A stretch of DNA of 64,000 nucleotides. Source: Trichostrongylus colubriformis (lineage: Eukaryota > Nematoda > Chromadorea > Rhabditida > Trichostrongylidae). The translations under genes and the position numbers were made by a program. The DNA lies in NCBI GenBank assembly GCA_963978905.1, contig OZ022256.1:44068001-44132000 (forward strand), in the 5' to 3' direction. Shown here in pieces: positions 16,281 to 28,850 of this stretch (position 1 is its first letter; every line of letters starts with the position of its first letter). The notes beneath the pieces were generated by a model. The model had not been told where the DNA came from. It did not search any database and saw nothing but the letters and a program-made list of their open reading frames with translations.

Positions 16281-16699
16281 TTTCCTGAATTTCATTAGTA
16301 TGAAAAAGTGATCAAACAAGAGTGTCAAGAAGGAACGCGCAACAGAAAAGATGACACAACTAACGTAACCCAATTCAAACGCTCGTTACAAAGATGGGAA
16401 ACGGGAATACAGCGCTACTCAAGGATTGGAAGATTGTCTTTTCGCGATTGTGAATGTTGGTCTTTTATATGAAACCCCAATGATGCATGCTTAATTGTTC
16501 TGCAAAAACCCAACTAGGCAGTGTTCAGAGTTGGCAAACATGCAAGCGCTCTAGGCAATCAGGTGACTATGCTACTGTGCAAAATAAATTAGACACAGAT
16601 CTGTTAGGCGATTAGGTGACCAAGGTGACTAGACGATCAGGCGAATAGGCAACCAGGCGGAAAGGATGTTCGAATAGGTGAGTGATACGGTGCTACTGG

Positions 16700-17035
16700 A
16701 GTTCGGGGGGGGGGCCACTGCAGTAGTGTCTCTGCGTCTCTAACGCACGACTAGAGCGCAGAGAGGCCATAGCGCTAGCCGAATCGGGTTCGAATTCTGC
16801 ATAAAAACCATTCTGTAAAGCAAATTCGTACTTTTTTTTCATCCTAACTTAGCCTAAGCCTTGGAGAAGGAGATTCCCTTCCCCTAGGCTTAGGTGAATA
16901 CGCGTAAGTGGTTGTTTAGACTAGTTATGGCTAGTTTTTCGTAATACACTTTTGCAAGAATAATTCAATTGGTTTTTTAGTTAGTTAGCTGTATCTAGGC
17001 ACAAAATAACCTTGGGAGTGCCTATAAGCTGAAAT
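16700..17035 (+). mobile_element. tRNA-derived SINE-like repeat, copy 1
   Basis: About 16725-16800 can be folded as a tRNA-like head: CTCTA/TAGAG D-stem and a GAAT/ATTC T-stem around CGGGTTCGA, which fits an RNA polymerase III B box (GGTTCGAATTC). The body holds an inverted pair GCCTAAGCC / GGCTTAGG near 16853 and 16885 and ends near the CACAAAATAACCTT motif. An inverted copy lies at about 44780-45090. A G run at 16705-16715 marks the left side. Confidence 0.6.
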
Positions 17036-17123
17036 CAGGCGCGACTCTTGCTTTTGTCGAGTGGCCCCCCCCAACTCCAGTAGCGCCGAGTGATACACCT
17101 GACTGCCAAACCGCCTCGACGTC

Positions 17124-17229
17124 GGCCGCGTTCATACTTCGCGGAGTTCCGCCGTGGTCGGCGGCGAGCACATGATTTTGCCGCCGTCGCCACCGGTGCC
17201 GGCACCGTACGCAAAGTGTGAACGTGGCC
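17124..17229. mobile_element. GGCCGC-family MITE
   Basis: Left end GGCCGCGTTCATACTTCGCG and right end complementary to GGCCACGTTCACACTTTGCG, about 106 bp, GC-rich centre. Followed by TAA on the right; the left flank is GTC, so the target duplication is eroded. Confidence 0.7.
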
Positions 17230-20200
17230 TAATCGCCTCATCGCTTGATCGATATGTATGTTTTTCTTTCGCTTGATCGCCTGAATGGAAAACATTGAAC
17301 AGAGCCTCAACAAATATTCAACCTGAGAAGCAATATGGGTTGGTCTAAACGGTAGCTTCGCCTACATTTCCTATGCAGAAGTTTTATCTTGAAGTTCTTC
17401 CGGGCTAATGTACTTGAGAGGGAGGGCACTCATAGTAGCGCCATCGTCCCTCACCCGATACTGTTCCTCAATCATTGATTGTGCACCAAAGTGTATATTT
17501 TTTACCTAGGCCTTATTCGGGGGTGGGCGATATTTCGGTGCTTTCGCAATGAGGGGGGGGGGGTGAGTCTTATAAAAATTGCACATCTAAGCATCTTGGA
17601 TTGGATAATCTTTGAGAGGTCAACAGGCACAGTTAAGCGGATGTTTTACCAATGCCTCAGTAGAGTAAAGAAGGGGCTGCTTTCTCCTTCCAGGCTTAAG
17701 TAAAAATAATGTCCATAGTGGATGCCCCCCCCCCCTTACTGTGACAGCATCGATAAATGCTCATAAATTAAGGCTTAGTCTAAAATCGTAGGCAAAAGTG
17801 ACGACGGACTCCGTATACATTGGCATGCCCCCCCCCACTACATTAGCACAGTTCTTCCTGTAACTATATCTCCCATGACTAAATAGAGTAATTTCGCAAA
17901 ATCTCCACAAACTGGTCTCTATCAAAGCTTTATTAAGAGCTGTCAATTGAGCACCTACTCTTTACACGCAGCGCTACATGTAATCTATTCTACGGTCACA
18001 TCTGATCAGTGGTTTTAATTTAACGATAGCTGTCATCTTGTTGAAACCACAGGCTAGCCATTTTCTTGTAGCAATTACACTTGCACTAAAAGAAACAGAC
18101 AGGAAACAGAAAGCAAAAAAACACTAAATCGTCGAACTGAGCAAGACTCTCCGTAGTGATAAGTAGTGCCATTGCGTCTATCACGATTTTCGCTACGCAC
18201 ACTTGCGCCTATTGTCGGAAACAGGGGGATAATCATTGCTTCATTTCTTGAGTAAATAGAATACGTTAAAGTATCCCGACATTCTCTTCCGACTCTGATT
18301 TGCTACCAGTTCCTGGTGCTTTACTCTGTAGGTTGCTGTAGCGAGAAGTTACTGAAAGGTGAAAACTACGCCAAGTGTGAGAACTTTCATTTCTCGTTAG
18401 GGATTAAGTTCCACAATGAGTGAAGATGAGTATCTTCTGCCGTACTTATGAAATAAGTACGATTTTAAGTACGATTTCAGGGCTTTTGACACTATTACAA
18501 AAGCTTTATTCTTACAGCGATCAGACGTTTAGCTGCCTTTGTTTCGAATTTTGAACCTCCGCGTTGCTTCATTTTGCACGAAAATGAGTAACATTATATA
18601 CGTTTGGTAAAAGACGTGTTCGCGTCGTTGAGTTGGAATTTTATCGTATGCCACGTGTTCTCGAGTACCACCTTTTAATTTTTCAGTGTGGTCTCATGGT
18701 GTAATGCCGCTCTGTTACTCGATATCGATTCATAATCTTCGCAGTTCTTTCGATACATCAGGTGTTGCCAGTTTGCTGTCCGAAACTGCCAACTTTCTAT
18801 GTCCGAAACAAATTTTCAATGGCGCACTTCAGTTCTGCAGAACTGCAAGTCAAGTGTATGTAAACAGTGGATTTAATGCTGCACTCCTCCATTTTTTGCA
18901 TAACAACTGATTGTGTTTCTCAGTTCCTCTTTTACCTTATTTTGTTCTTTTACATCTTTTCGCTTCACTTTCCTTTATCTCGCTCTTGCTGTGCCTTTGA
19001 TCGGTTCAACTGCAAAAACTTTCTTTTTCCATTCACGCTGACCAAAATTTCCTTATCGCAGTGGTAGTTCTTTTCTCTAGTTGTAATGGGCATGTGCGCC
19101 AGCTCCTTGCGATAACCATAGCTACGGCGCTGTTAAACTATTAAGCCCCATGCCACACTTGGAATCACTTTACGACTTAGTAACGATATTTCGAAAAGGT
19201 TTTTGCTATGTAAGTGTTGAGTGATTCCGAGTACCGCAAGCTATAGGTTGCGACGGGTGTATATGGTTAGGCCGTTTCATATCCAACGTTTTGATATTTT
19301 TGTTGGCTCGGCGCATCCACGATTTGGGATTTTCGGCGATACCGCGTACCACCAGGTCGGCCCATCTGCATTTTGGCAAATAGTGCCATGATAATGCGAC
19401 ATTGCGAATGCATCAACGCGCTTATTTTCTCGATCGATACATATCATTTACTTGACGCCGATTCGGGAAAAATTCCGGAACCTCCGCCATGAACGCGGCA
19501 TAAAAGCGATCTCACAAGGGAAGGACCCGAGGTCGAAATGGCCATTCAGAATGGGATACATATGGTCCGACGTATTTTCGGAGGCTGATCTAAAGCCTGC
19601 ATTCCAGATTTACAGAACGATTCTCTGGATGGGATTGGGGTTATGGAGGTTTTTTTGAAAAAAATTACTATTTATGGTAGGTATGGAAGCCCGTAGCGCG
19701 CGAGCTAGTGCGAATTTCGTATATTATTATTATTCTCTCTTTTCAAACTGTTTGAGTACTCTTTTTCTAAAAGACTACCATAACACCCACCCTGCTGCAG
19801 TTCGCTCTGATGGTGCCGCGAGCGCGACGCCGCAATGCGGAATTTAGATCTAAGGATGTACATCCGATTGTGGCAGGGCACTAAAATTTGGTGGGGCGGA
19901 CCGTTGTCTGACCATCGAGTTGTGGCCGTGACTCCAGGCGGCGTCCGCATCGCGTGTGGCCGACTCACATCAGAGGCAGGAACGCAGTCGATGTGCGCGG
20001 TTGCACGATTTTGCACGGTTTCGATTCGAGTGACCTGCCACGCACTCCAGTAGCTCAAATATTCGATGACCGCGCGGGAAGGCATGGGCAGCTGATTACA
20101 AGTTTGCCTACTAAGTAGAAGCATTATAGGCTATCCATTAATGGACAGATTGGAATCGTTCTATGACCCGTCTAATAACGTCAACTGGTCTAGAGCGGGG

Positions 20201-20816
20201 AAACGGGCCAATGGAAACGAATTCAAAGATTTTTTCGATAACTAGTGTGATTCACCTTTCTGTGATATTTAACCGAATAATGTCGTCATTGTCCTTTTAT
20301 CGTTGGTTCACTATAAGTACGATTATGAATCGTACGGGTTGGGACGATACGTCGACTTGACCGTCTAGCGGTCTTGCACTCGATCTGCTGGTTTACGTAA
20401 CGTTATGGTAGTTTGGCGGTATTGCATTAAAGACCATAAATCAGTGTTACCGCGCAAGTCGGTTAGAAAGTCTGTATTGATCCTTTTCCTTCACATTCGA
20501 TTTCTTCTCTTCACATGTTCGGGCTTATTTTTCATCATGTTTTACAATTCACAAACCCTCTCATATACTGCGAGTGGTCCTCAAAATGTGTAAATTCGAT
20601 TTGGAGGTGTTACGTTTTTAACATGGTGTTAATGCTAGGCTTTCAACTCTGTAATACCACGATTCGAGCTCCTCTATTTTGAACTTCTGCTCATGTTTTG
20701 ATCAGTTCTTCACCATTCCTTTAAGTGTTCTATAATTCACCATAGTGCATGATCTTGAGAAATTGCCTCTGCTCAGCAAATCCTTTGCACAGTGATGCAT
20801 TCTACAGTGATTTTAG
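17230..20816. other. Gene-poor stretch upstream of the OB-like gene cluster
   Basis: No conserved protein was found on either strand. The region contains poly-G/poly-C runs (about 17551, 17727, 17828) with recurring CTAAGCC/GGCTTAG fragments, and a GC-richer block at about 19300-20060 that looks like repeat DNA but has no defined ends. It may hold promoter sequence for the gene starting at 20825. Confidence 0.4.
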
Positions 20817-20824
20817 GGTAATAA
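20812..20824 (+). promoter_or_regulatory. Probable trans-splice acceptor and start context
   Basis: TTTTAG ends at 20816 and is followed by GGTAATAA and then ATG at 20825. An in-frame TAA (20822-20824) directly precedes the ATG, so the coding frame cannot extend upstream and an SL leader placed at 20817 would give an 8-nt leader-proximal 5-prime end. Inferred from sequence. Confidence 0.45.
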
Positions 20825-23800
20825 ATGGTGGAGAAGGTCACTGTGAATGGTCGTCTGACACGCGTCGAAACCAAGTTTGCTTTCATCGGGACACCTCAAG
20901 GAAGTGTTTTTTGTCCATTGGCTGCTGCCATACCACCAACAGAGCACGTGCCAAACTTTTCAATGCGTTACAATGTCGGCGACATTGTCCGTGTCATTAT
21001 GGTACCTCAAGAAGGAAAAAATGGTTGCAAATGGAGAGCTGTTAAGGTGATTTAGCTTTTGCATGATAGTTTCATTTTATTTTATTACGTTTAGTGGCTT
21101 ACTCGTTTTTTTTTGCTGAGGAGCTGTTGGCATAATGACGCTTACCCAGGTCCCGGGGTAAAATCCGGTATTGCAAGGGTCTGTCAAGCCCCTTCTCTTC
21201 GGGTGGTGGATGGACACAGGGCCACTCGATGTGCTGAAAGCACGGACCTGGCTCAGCACGAAAGCATGGATTCATTGGCTCAGCTCCGCCTATTCATTAC
21301 GCCAAATCGCAAACAGCTGTCACTACGAATTTGAGTCCTACTAGAATGTGTGGCGCATCCTGAAAACTGATGAATGGCGGGTGCTTTTATGCTTTTTAGT
21401 CTGTCTCAAGCCCAGAAAGCATGCGGGATTCCTGAAAAGTTTGAAAAAAAAACTGCTCCTATAGTATGTCGAGGTGGCTGAAGAGAGGTTAATGCTTTCC
21501 AAGGCATTTTTCGAATTGTGCAGATCGCATTTCAGTCCATAGAAAGAGCATTATATTAAGTTCTGTTCATTGATTGCTCTGTCACTACTTAAAACTCTCT
21601 AGGTTCGCCGTTTGAACAACGCTTCTGAGGCAGAGAATAGCTTCCAACATGTGTCACCTATGATACCCGGCCCCAGTGGATCGAATGTTGCAATTGTTAA
21701 TGATCAGGTTATTTTATCTTCGGTTACAAACATCTGCGAAGCTCTCTTATATATGAGCATTATCATTCTTTATATTGCTGTTCTTAATTCCCATTTCTAC
21801 GGTTAGCTGAAGCTCGCTAATGAATCGGGTGTAGACGATGTTGTTTATGCGGTATTGACATACTCATCTTATTCCACTTTTCTGGATGGATGTTATCTTT
21901 CAGCGTGTGATAGTCACCAATGTATCTGAAACTCTAGCATACGGAATCAGCGACGAATTCGGATCAGTTTTCATCCCTGGGGCAGCCTTTTCCGCGGAGG
22001 AAGTGACACGTCTCAATTCGTACCTGAATATAGGTGCGAGGCTACTCTGATAGCTCTTAAATAATATTAAGCTCTTTTTTGTATTGTTCGCTAAAGCCCA
22101 GTTACTTTACATTCAGGTGATGAGCTGTTGGTCTCAATTCGTGCGCAAGGTGATGTGAACGGATGTAGATGGATAGCTAATACTGCGACGAAGCTGATTA
22201 AGTCTCGCGAACCGCTGGTCACCGGTAAGAATTAGCTCATGTTGTTCGTACACAGTCAATACTCCCCTTCATTTCAGCTTTTGCTATTGCTTAAATTTTT
22301 CAATTCTTGGATCAATTCTTGCAACCGTTATTTCATGGGACCATGAAAAATACAAGATTTACCAACTGGCTACTGATGAATACAGGGTATATGTTTGGGG
22401 CATACATCAGTTTTGACTTTCCCACTCGCACGTTAAATAAGCGCTACTTAAGTCTAAAGTGAAGTGCAATCTACGTGTGCCAAAAATATGGATGGAACTT
22501 CCGTCATGGTGTTGTGGGACATGTCATTGCGATGCTATAATGAGACGGCGATTGCGGATCCCGTGGTAGCTCTGTGGTCATAAGTTTGTACATGTGATGT
22601 GTTGTGGCATTCGTTGCAACGGAACGAGTATGTCCCTAGTTGCAGCGTTTGGCCGCGTTCATACTTTGCGATTTTGCGGTTTTGCGGTTTTGCGATTCTG
22701 CGATTTTGCGATTTTCCTTTGCCATCTTCAGGTGTGTGTATGTGTGTATGTGAGTATGTGTGTATGTGTGTATGTATGTGTGTGTGTACAATGGACAATA
22801 TGTACGAACAAAATCGCAGAATCGCAAACTCGCAAAGTATGAACGCGGCCTTTTGGCGAATTCGATAGTGCAATATATTCGCGATTGTCGCCGCCTATAC
22901 GTCCTTGTTACGTCAAAAAAGTGTGATATCCGTAATCAGTGGTCGAATTACGGATAAAGGCAAATTTCCAGACTAATCAAAAGTTGAGCTTGCTCTGAAG
23001 TATGTGATAAGGTCGTGAGGGAAGAATCACCTTTTTTGCCCATGTCAAACATTTCCCTTACCTTGATTTACATGAACACTCAATGAGATATCGCAAGGCT
23101 GTCAATATGTCCTTGTGGAACACTGCACCGATAAACCTCAATGAATAGAAAAATGTTTCCGTGGCAAAGGACAACATGTTCTCTTTCGTTGACCGCTAGC
23201 CTGCCCAATAGCTGCATATCCATAGCCACCTCGCTTTTCAAAGTGATTTTATCAGCTTGATTTGGCAAAAATTTGGCACAAAGGAAAATGGATTCTATGA
23301 GTGCGGATTCCTTATCTGTCACGAAAGAACTGCGTGCCACGGGTGTTAGCACAATTGATTGATTTGAATCACGGAACTTTCCAAAAATTGAGTCGGGGTT
23401 ATATGGTACTCTGCGAACTATACCTCTATCACTTCGCATTTTAAAAACGTACGAGCACAGGAAGTCTGTAATGAACTTGCAAAAATTTGTATATCACAGA
23501 GGCTTTCTTTGCCGAAACGGGGACTGCACTCCACTCTTTTTTACCGCTTTGAAGATACCCTCCACGCTATGACTGACTTTGATTAATACTCTTCGCGCGT
23601 ATGGTCATTCCGTTATGACAACATTCACCCACTAATTATCACCGCAAACGTGAATGATAGAATAAAGAAGAGAGCAAAAAACGCACTATATTTTTCTATT
23701 CATATGTTATCCGAGTTAATTAAGGTTGTGGAAAAATCATTTCGTTGACGAAGTTCAACGCGGTTGTTTGGTGCCCTGCTCATGGAGAAATCAAGTGAGA

Positions 23801-26800
23801 TTTTCAGCTTTTGTTTGCGGTTTTCCACCACGATCCATATACCCTAAAATCCCATAGATAAGAGCGGTTTGATTCACCGGTAAAAAATCTTAAAAATTTA
23901 AAATTCTTTTAAAAAAATTTAAAAAATAGCATTGTTTCAGATTTCTCTCCAGCAGCAGTCACTCCCAATGCAACAGTAAAATTAGATTTCTCATAGCCGG
24001 TTTCGCAATTTCAACTTCAGGAGATCATAACTCGGCTCAGACTGCATCTTTTCTCACAGAATAAGCACCATTTGATTCGCTACACTTTTGGAAGTATTAC
24101 GGATATTTGCATATCTTATTTTGAAGAAGGGCTGATGATTCATAGAGCGCGAAAACAAAAAAACGTCGACTTCAAACCATCATTCTTTCCGAACACACTG
24201 CTGCTGAAGAAGCTGTCCAGATGTTTGGAAAAGTGGGGCATAGTTAGCGTTAAATTTGGTGAATATGATAGACGAGTCATGGCTTCAGCCTTCAACTGCT
24301 TCAATTACTGGAAGAGGATTTGTGGAAAATGCGCTTGCGCATAGCTGCCCTGAGGGGTCCCTCGGCACCCATTTCTTTGGGTTTTTCCAAATCAAGGCTA
24401 CTTGAGGTGGTTGGTCAAGCTTGTTTGTTGAGGGCCAATACTTGTGGATATCCCCTGCAAGTATGGGCGCTCATGGCTTTCTGTCACTTTAGTTAAAGCG
24501 ATTTGATCAATTGAAAATTCGAGCAGCTCGTTCTCATTTCTGCACTTCTGAAACCAGCGACAAAGTCTTCAGTACAATGCTTCACCCCCTCCCCTTGCAG
24601 CACTCACATTTGTGGTCACCTTCGCTGGGACTCAGCTAAACTGAAACTCGTGAAGTGAAGTCATCTAAAAAGTGCCATTTTCGCAGTACTTTATAATTTT
24701 TCTGATAACTCGAAAAACTTGTAACATTTCGAGAAAAGCATGAAAAGCATATATCCAGAAAGAGCAACTTTTTCTCTATCTAAGGAGCACAACTTGTAAT
24801 TTAATTCATGTAGACGCGCTTCGAAATTTGAGTTTATCTTGTGAACGCGCGAATGCAGCCAGAACTTTCCTTGCGACCTAATAAAAAATTGGCAATAGAA
24901 AAAGTGTAGAGTACATTAAGAAAAAAGGTAAAGTTGTAGGCTATTAATGCGATAGTCATGAGCACACAGCGCCAAAGAAAAACGTATGCAAACGTCAATT
25001 TTCATTTTCTAGCACAAACCGCTCTTATCTACGGGCCGCTCTTATCTATGGGACTTTAGGGTAGTTCAGATTTTTCGCCAGCCTTAAAGGCACCCGTTGA
25101 AATGTTGATGTAAAATTTTCTTTAACAGATGCACCATTCTTTCTTGGGTTGGAGGCGATGGAGGTAAGAATGCGGAATGGCTCGATGATCTGCTTAATAT
25201 AGGTAAGTATTATTGGGCTTTATTTTTGGAATGTTCATTTTTGCCTGGACTGTCACTACTTACATCTTACAAGAAACCGTTAACATACTCTCCTGAACCT
25301 CTGAGGCATGGATGGGTCTTACAAGGAAGGCCCATCAAGACATGGTGATCGTTCCTCAAACCATTTTCCGCATGTTGGGGTCACATACAAGAAACACAAA
25401 ACCGGTGTTAAACCAAGCTGAATGGCTTTGGGGTGGGGGGGGGGGGGCTAAATAGTGAATGATAGAATTTGCTTGGAAGGAAGCAGTTTTGGTCAGTTTG
25501 TTTCAGTGCTTTCCAGTTGTGCCCTCAGTATTTTTACGAGAGAAAACTCTCACCAAACCCCTATCAAAATTGATGGGACCTGGATCTGAGAGGTGGAGTC
25601 ACATGCGGTAATCGCTAAAAGGGTGTCGGAAATTTTAAGGGGATACACAGGTCGAAGAAACCATAGTGCACGGATTGTTGAATGGATAGCGGGTTCAACA
25701 CATTGGAACGGTAGAGGTGTGCTCATACTTTGGCTACTTGGGTGGTATGATGGGGTTTCGCATTTCTTGGTTTCCATTAGGTCCCACGCGCAACTATTTG
25801 AGCTCATACAAACCCACCGCGGCTTCCGTTTCTAGCGCATCATATTCAAGTTTTTTCGTGGTTGATATGTTCGAATCCGTTGGCACCTATAACACGCGAA
25901 CCAGGTGTTTTCGTGCAATGTTAATGCGATATCTGTTGCTTAGGAGGCCCATTTAGCTCTCGAGGCAGGATACTATCTGAATTGAGATTCTGATCTCACT
26001 TCGAGAAATGGTCCTTTCTACTTGTGCAAACGAACAGCTAACAGCTCCGATTCGCAACGCCTTTCTTCTGAATTGCATCTAGCAACTTAGTGGCGAAAAG
26101 TTATGCATTTTCTGACATCGACCAACGACTTCTTTTGGTTGTATGTGGTAGATTATTTCAGTGGTCGTCCAATTTTTGAGGCTGATTCCAACTCTCGAAT
26201 AGGTTGAGAACTTGTTCCCTGAGGAGGTAATTCGATCCCCTAAGCGTGAATATCGCAAGTGCTTCGCATGTTATGAGCGCTCGGAGAACCTACAGATGTC
26301 GTCAAATACACAAAAAAACTGAAATTAAAATTACGGATACCTTGGCGCACGAGTTCTGCTCGTTGTGTACATGTGCGGTCATATATGAACACATAAGCAC
26401 GAAAATTGGCAAGATGCAGAAATTTGTCTTCAGTGGGGATCTAACTATCTATCATCTTCTGACAGTGGCAAAGCCATTTTGCCAAGTTCGACACTGGTTT
26501 TTTATTTTCTATGAGAATCTTTCAGTTGGAGAAACCCGTTCAGGAACGATCACCAAGCCCTGTGGGTCTTCCTTGTTGTTAGTCTCAAACTTTCAAGTTT
26601 CACAGTGCGTTTTTCGAAAGCTACTTCCAACGGAGGTTTATATTTTCATTGAACTACAACCTATGGTGAGCGAAAAATTTGTGGGAGAACAGTATGGTTG
26701 CTCTCAGTTTATGATTTCCGATCTATTTAAACACTATTGGAGTTATAGGTGCACGTTTTCGTTTCCAAATACGCTCTTCTCTCCCTTTCTTGCTCAGTGG

Positions 26801-27724
26801 TCTCGCCTCAGTTTTCTCGTAGTTTTTATTAGCATTCGGTTTCCATATCCTTATCCTCATTGATCCTCCAGGTTAAAACCTGAAAAGAAAGGCTGTCGTA
26901 TTCTATTGATATGAATTTCGTGACAGACAGATGGACACATGGACAAACACACATAGACAGACATACAAAGCGAATTATATGTAGTAGGATGGCTATCATT
27001 GTGAATCTGAGTAGGCACTTCAAGTTTCAGTTTAGCCGCTGTGCTCTCTTATTCGACGGTCAGCAGATTTTAGGCACAGTCATTCATAAGCTGACAAAAT
27101 AATTCAAATTTGGATTTAGATCTCAATAATACAGTGAGCATTAGAAATGTGCTAAATTTCGTTGCACAGCATGTCGTTACGCCCGTAACAAACCAACTTT
27201 TTTTGTCAACATAATACATGGAGCGGTGTTTCTTCTAGCTTTAAAACTTGAAATGTTCTAGATTTCCTTTACGTCTTTTTCTCAAGTCTTGTGTGTATTT
27301 CGAACAGTGATAAGTCAAATTAGATTATAGGTTATAGACACTGAACGTCCTGAGATTTTGATCCTTGAGGAGATATGACGGTTATCCCATTCATGTAAAA
27401 CATAATTTCCCTCCACTGGAGAAATACTAGTCAAATTGAAGGCAGTTGTGAGTGGGTGGTTTGAAATCATGCAGTGCCACCATGCTATAAACTTCTTCAG
27501 GTGATAGTGTACTCTTCACCGCCATCAAGCGCGATGGAGAGACTGAGTGGAAAGCGGTGAAGTGGACAGCACGAGGTTTCCGCATCGGGGATGACCGTGT
27601 TCAACTCGCTGACTCTTACACTCAGACAGTTATTTCGCCATCTGAACTTGGTCGACGCTATATCATCCCCGCCCTTGGCGAAACGCTATCTGAAAAGCCT
27701 ACTCTACGGAGCGTTCTGACATAG
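20825..27724 (+). CDS. Multi-domain protein with repeated OB/cold-shock-like units (function unknown)
   Basis: Confident exons: 20825-21046, 21603-21707, 21904-22033, 22117-22224 and 27501-27724 (stop TAG). A further exon ends at 25202 (donor GTAAGT); its beginning, near 25129, is uncertain because phase does not join exon 4, so one exon is probably missing. Three related units are visible: each has an aromatic/hydrophobic strand, G-S-V-F-x-P (first two units), a NIGD or NVGD turn, and a basic strand ending in CKWRA, CRWIA or EWKAVKW. That layout resembles small beta-barrel nucleic-acid-binding domains, but I do not recognise the family. It is the first gene of a plus-strand cluster; AATAAA lies 94 nt past the stop. 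Introns of 2.9 and 2.3 kb contain a transposon, a MITE and an antisense frame. Confidence 0.65.
22651..22850. mobile_element. GGCCGC-family MITE with internal TG/CA microsatellite
   Basis: Ends are GGCCGCGTTCATACTTTGCG and its complement, with TTT on both sides (22648-22650 and 22851-22853) as a likely 3-bp duplication. Inside the left end are near-tandem TTTTGCGGT/TTTTGCGAT units; the centre is a TGTGTATG microsatellite (about 22733-22790). It lies in an intron of the OB-like gene. Confidence 0.8.
23080..23439 (-). CDS. Hypothetical 119-aa frame nested antisense in an intron
   Basis: A single open frame begins with ATG at 23439 and ends with TGA after a SLAISH tail. An ATTACAG acceptor-like site lies shortly upstream. 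The composition (well-mixed, with KESALIESIFLCAKFLPNQ and NEREHVVLCHGNIFLFIEVY) looks protein-like, but I recognise no domain. It may be a small nested gene, an exon of something larger, or a fragment carried by a repeat. Confidence 0.3.
   Translation of the reverse strand: MRSDRGIVRRVPYNPDSIFGKFRDSNQSIVLTPVARSSFVTDKESALIESIFLCAKFLPNQADKITLKSEVAMDMQLLGRLAVNEREHVVLCHGNIFLFIEVYRCSVPQGHIDSLAISH
23842..25061. mobile_element. TA-flanked element A, best copy (~1.2 kb, ~30-bp inverted ends)
   Basis: Left end CCCTAAAATCCCATAGATAA followed by GAGCGGTTTG is matched by the complement at the right end (CCGCTCTTATCTATGGGA, CTTTAGGG). TA lies at 23840-23841 and 25062-25063, as for Tc1/mariner-type insertion. 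Just inside the right end, GCTCTTATCTACGGG repeats part of the terminus. No transposase domain is visible, so this is nonautonomous. Relatives: 13481-14840 and 63430-63850. Confidence 0.8.
26890..26985 (+). repeat. Terminal fragment of repeat family C
   Basis: The motif GATATGAATTTCGTGACAGA followed by an ACAGACGGACAC-type tail is the end of the ~1.3 kb repeat present at 42040, 52300 and 54880. Only this end is recognisable here, in an intron of the OB-like gene. Confidence 0.55.
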
Positions 27725-27817
27725 CGCATTCGTTTTCGCTGTATCGTGATGATGGTAACTCATTTGTTTTGTTGGGAAAATTAATGTTCACATATTTCTG
27801 TGATTTAGAGTGTTATG

Positions 27818-27823
27818 AATAAA
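27818..27823 (+). terminator. Poly(A) signal after the OB-like gene
   Basis: AATAAA 94 nt past the TAG of the OB-like gene and about 125 nt before the acceptor of the next gene, the geometry of a nematode operon. Confidence 0.6.
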
Positions 27824-27965
27824 ATTAGTGTCAGTCATTAGTAATGATTATTCATCGTATCTCTCGATACCATATAGCTTGATATATTGAAGTTTCCTCT
27901 CCGAAACATTTGAATGAATGTCATGTTCCATTTTCTTACTTCCTAGCAATCCGCCAGACCATCAC

Positions 27966-28349
27966 ATGGGGCTAGCGAGAGATGATTGTTCCACCCTGGG
28001 AAAGCGATTCTCAGGACAAACTGTGGTTTGTGCTGTACTGTCCTCCATATTTCCGCCCATCATCAAAGATGATACAGGTGAGACTTGCAAATCTAATTTT
28101 ATTCTAAATGACTATGTGGATTCTTAGTTTTGGATTTTTATAGGTACCACACGGCTGACATCCCTTCCTAGTGAAATGATTGCGGATGAAGGTGATCCGT
28201 GCTTGTTTCTGTTCGAATGTTCTTCACAGCCACCAAAATGTTTACGTGTAACTGCAGTACCTCATGAGCTAGTGCCGGTAATGAAATATCAGCTAATGAA
28301 ATTTCGTGAATATGAGCAGAAGTCGTCTCAATCAAAATGCCTACTATAA
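27966..28349 (+). CDS. Small two-exon gene, possibly a further OB-like unit
   Basis: Exons 27966-28077 and 28144-28349 give 105 aa from the first ATG after a TTCCTAG acceptor (27946). A donor-like GTAATG at 28278 could shorten exon 2. The second exon (LTSLPSEMIADEGDPCLFLF, then PPKCLRVTAV) has the same hydrophobic-strand and basic-strand rhythm as the units of the preceding gene, so it may be a paralogous unit, a separate operon gene, or alternative last exons of the same gene. The intervening poly(A) signal favours a separate gene. I do not recognise it. Confidence 0.45.
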
Positions 28350-28850
28350 TTTGATGGTTTTCAGCTCATATACCAGTTTTGGTTTCCTTGTAGCATTTTC
28401 ATGTTATTCATTACTCCTTCCTGTGAAATTCGGTTCATTTTTCGTTCCCATTGAAAATGTTTCTGTATTCGCTTGTTCATGAGGGTCACCGTTGGAGTAT
28501 ATTCTCCTTGTGTTCGAACGGTTGATTATAGATCTCCCCTTTGTATATGTTAGGTTGAAGGGCACAAGTTTTTTTGTACTCCTATCGATTTCCGAATTCG
28601 TGCAGTTTATCAATCTCCGTGCACTTGTCATCACACTTTGGTAGAATGTCTATTATCGCCAAAAAGCGCACATTTGCTTAGTCATGAACTTGTTTGAAAA
28701 TGAGTGATGTAAAGTAATTTCTGAATCTCCGACTAAATGTGCTTGTACAGAGGTGCTTACTTTAATGTACACTTTGTTGATCACCCAGTGATATGTCTGA
28801 TATCGCTTGTATAGTTTCTGAATTCCACACGAAAAACACTATTTTCGAAA

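Noticed and set aside
19705..20124. 139-codon minus-strand frame
   Set aside because: No domain, and the surrounding 19.3-20.1 kb looks like repeat DNA.
22733..22790. TG-rich tract as a regulatory element
   Set aside because: It is a plain TGTG/TATG microsatellite inside a MITE.
26246..26863. 205-codon open frame on the plus strand
   Set aside because: It starts at GTG, lies in an intron of the OB-like gene, has no recognisable domain, and its composition (rich in F, S, C, Y) is typical of read-through of pyrimidine-rich intron DNA. Possible hidden exons inside it could not be phased.
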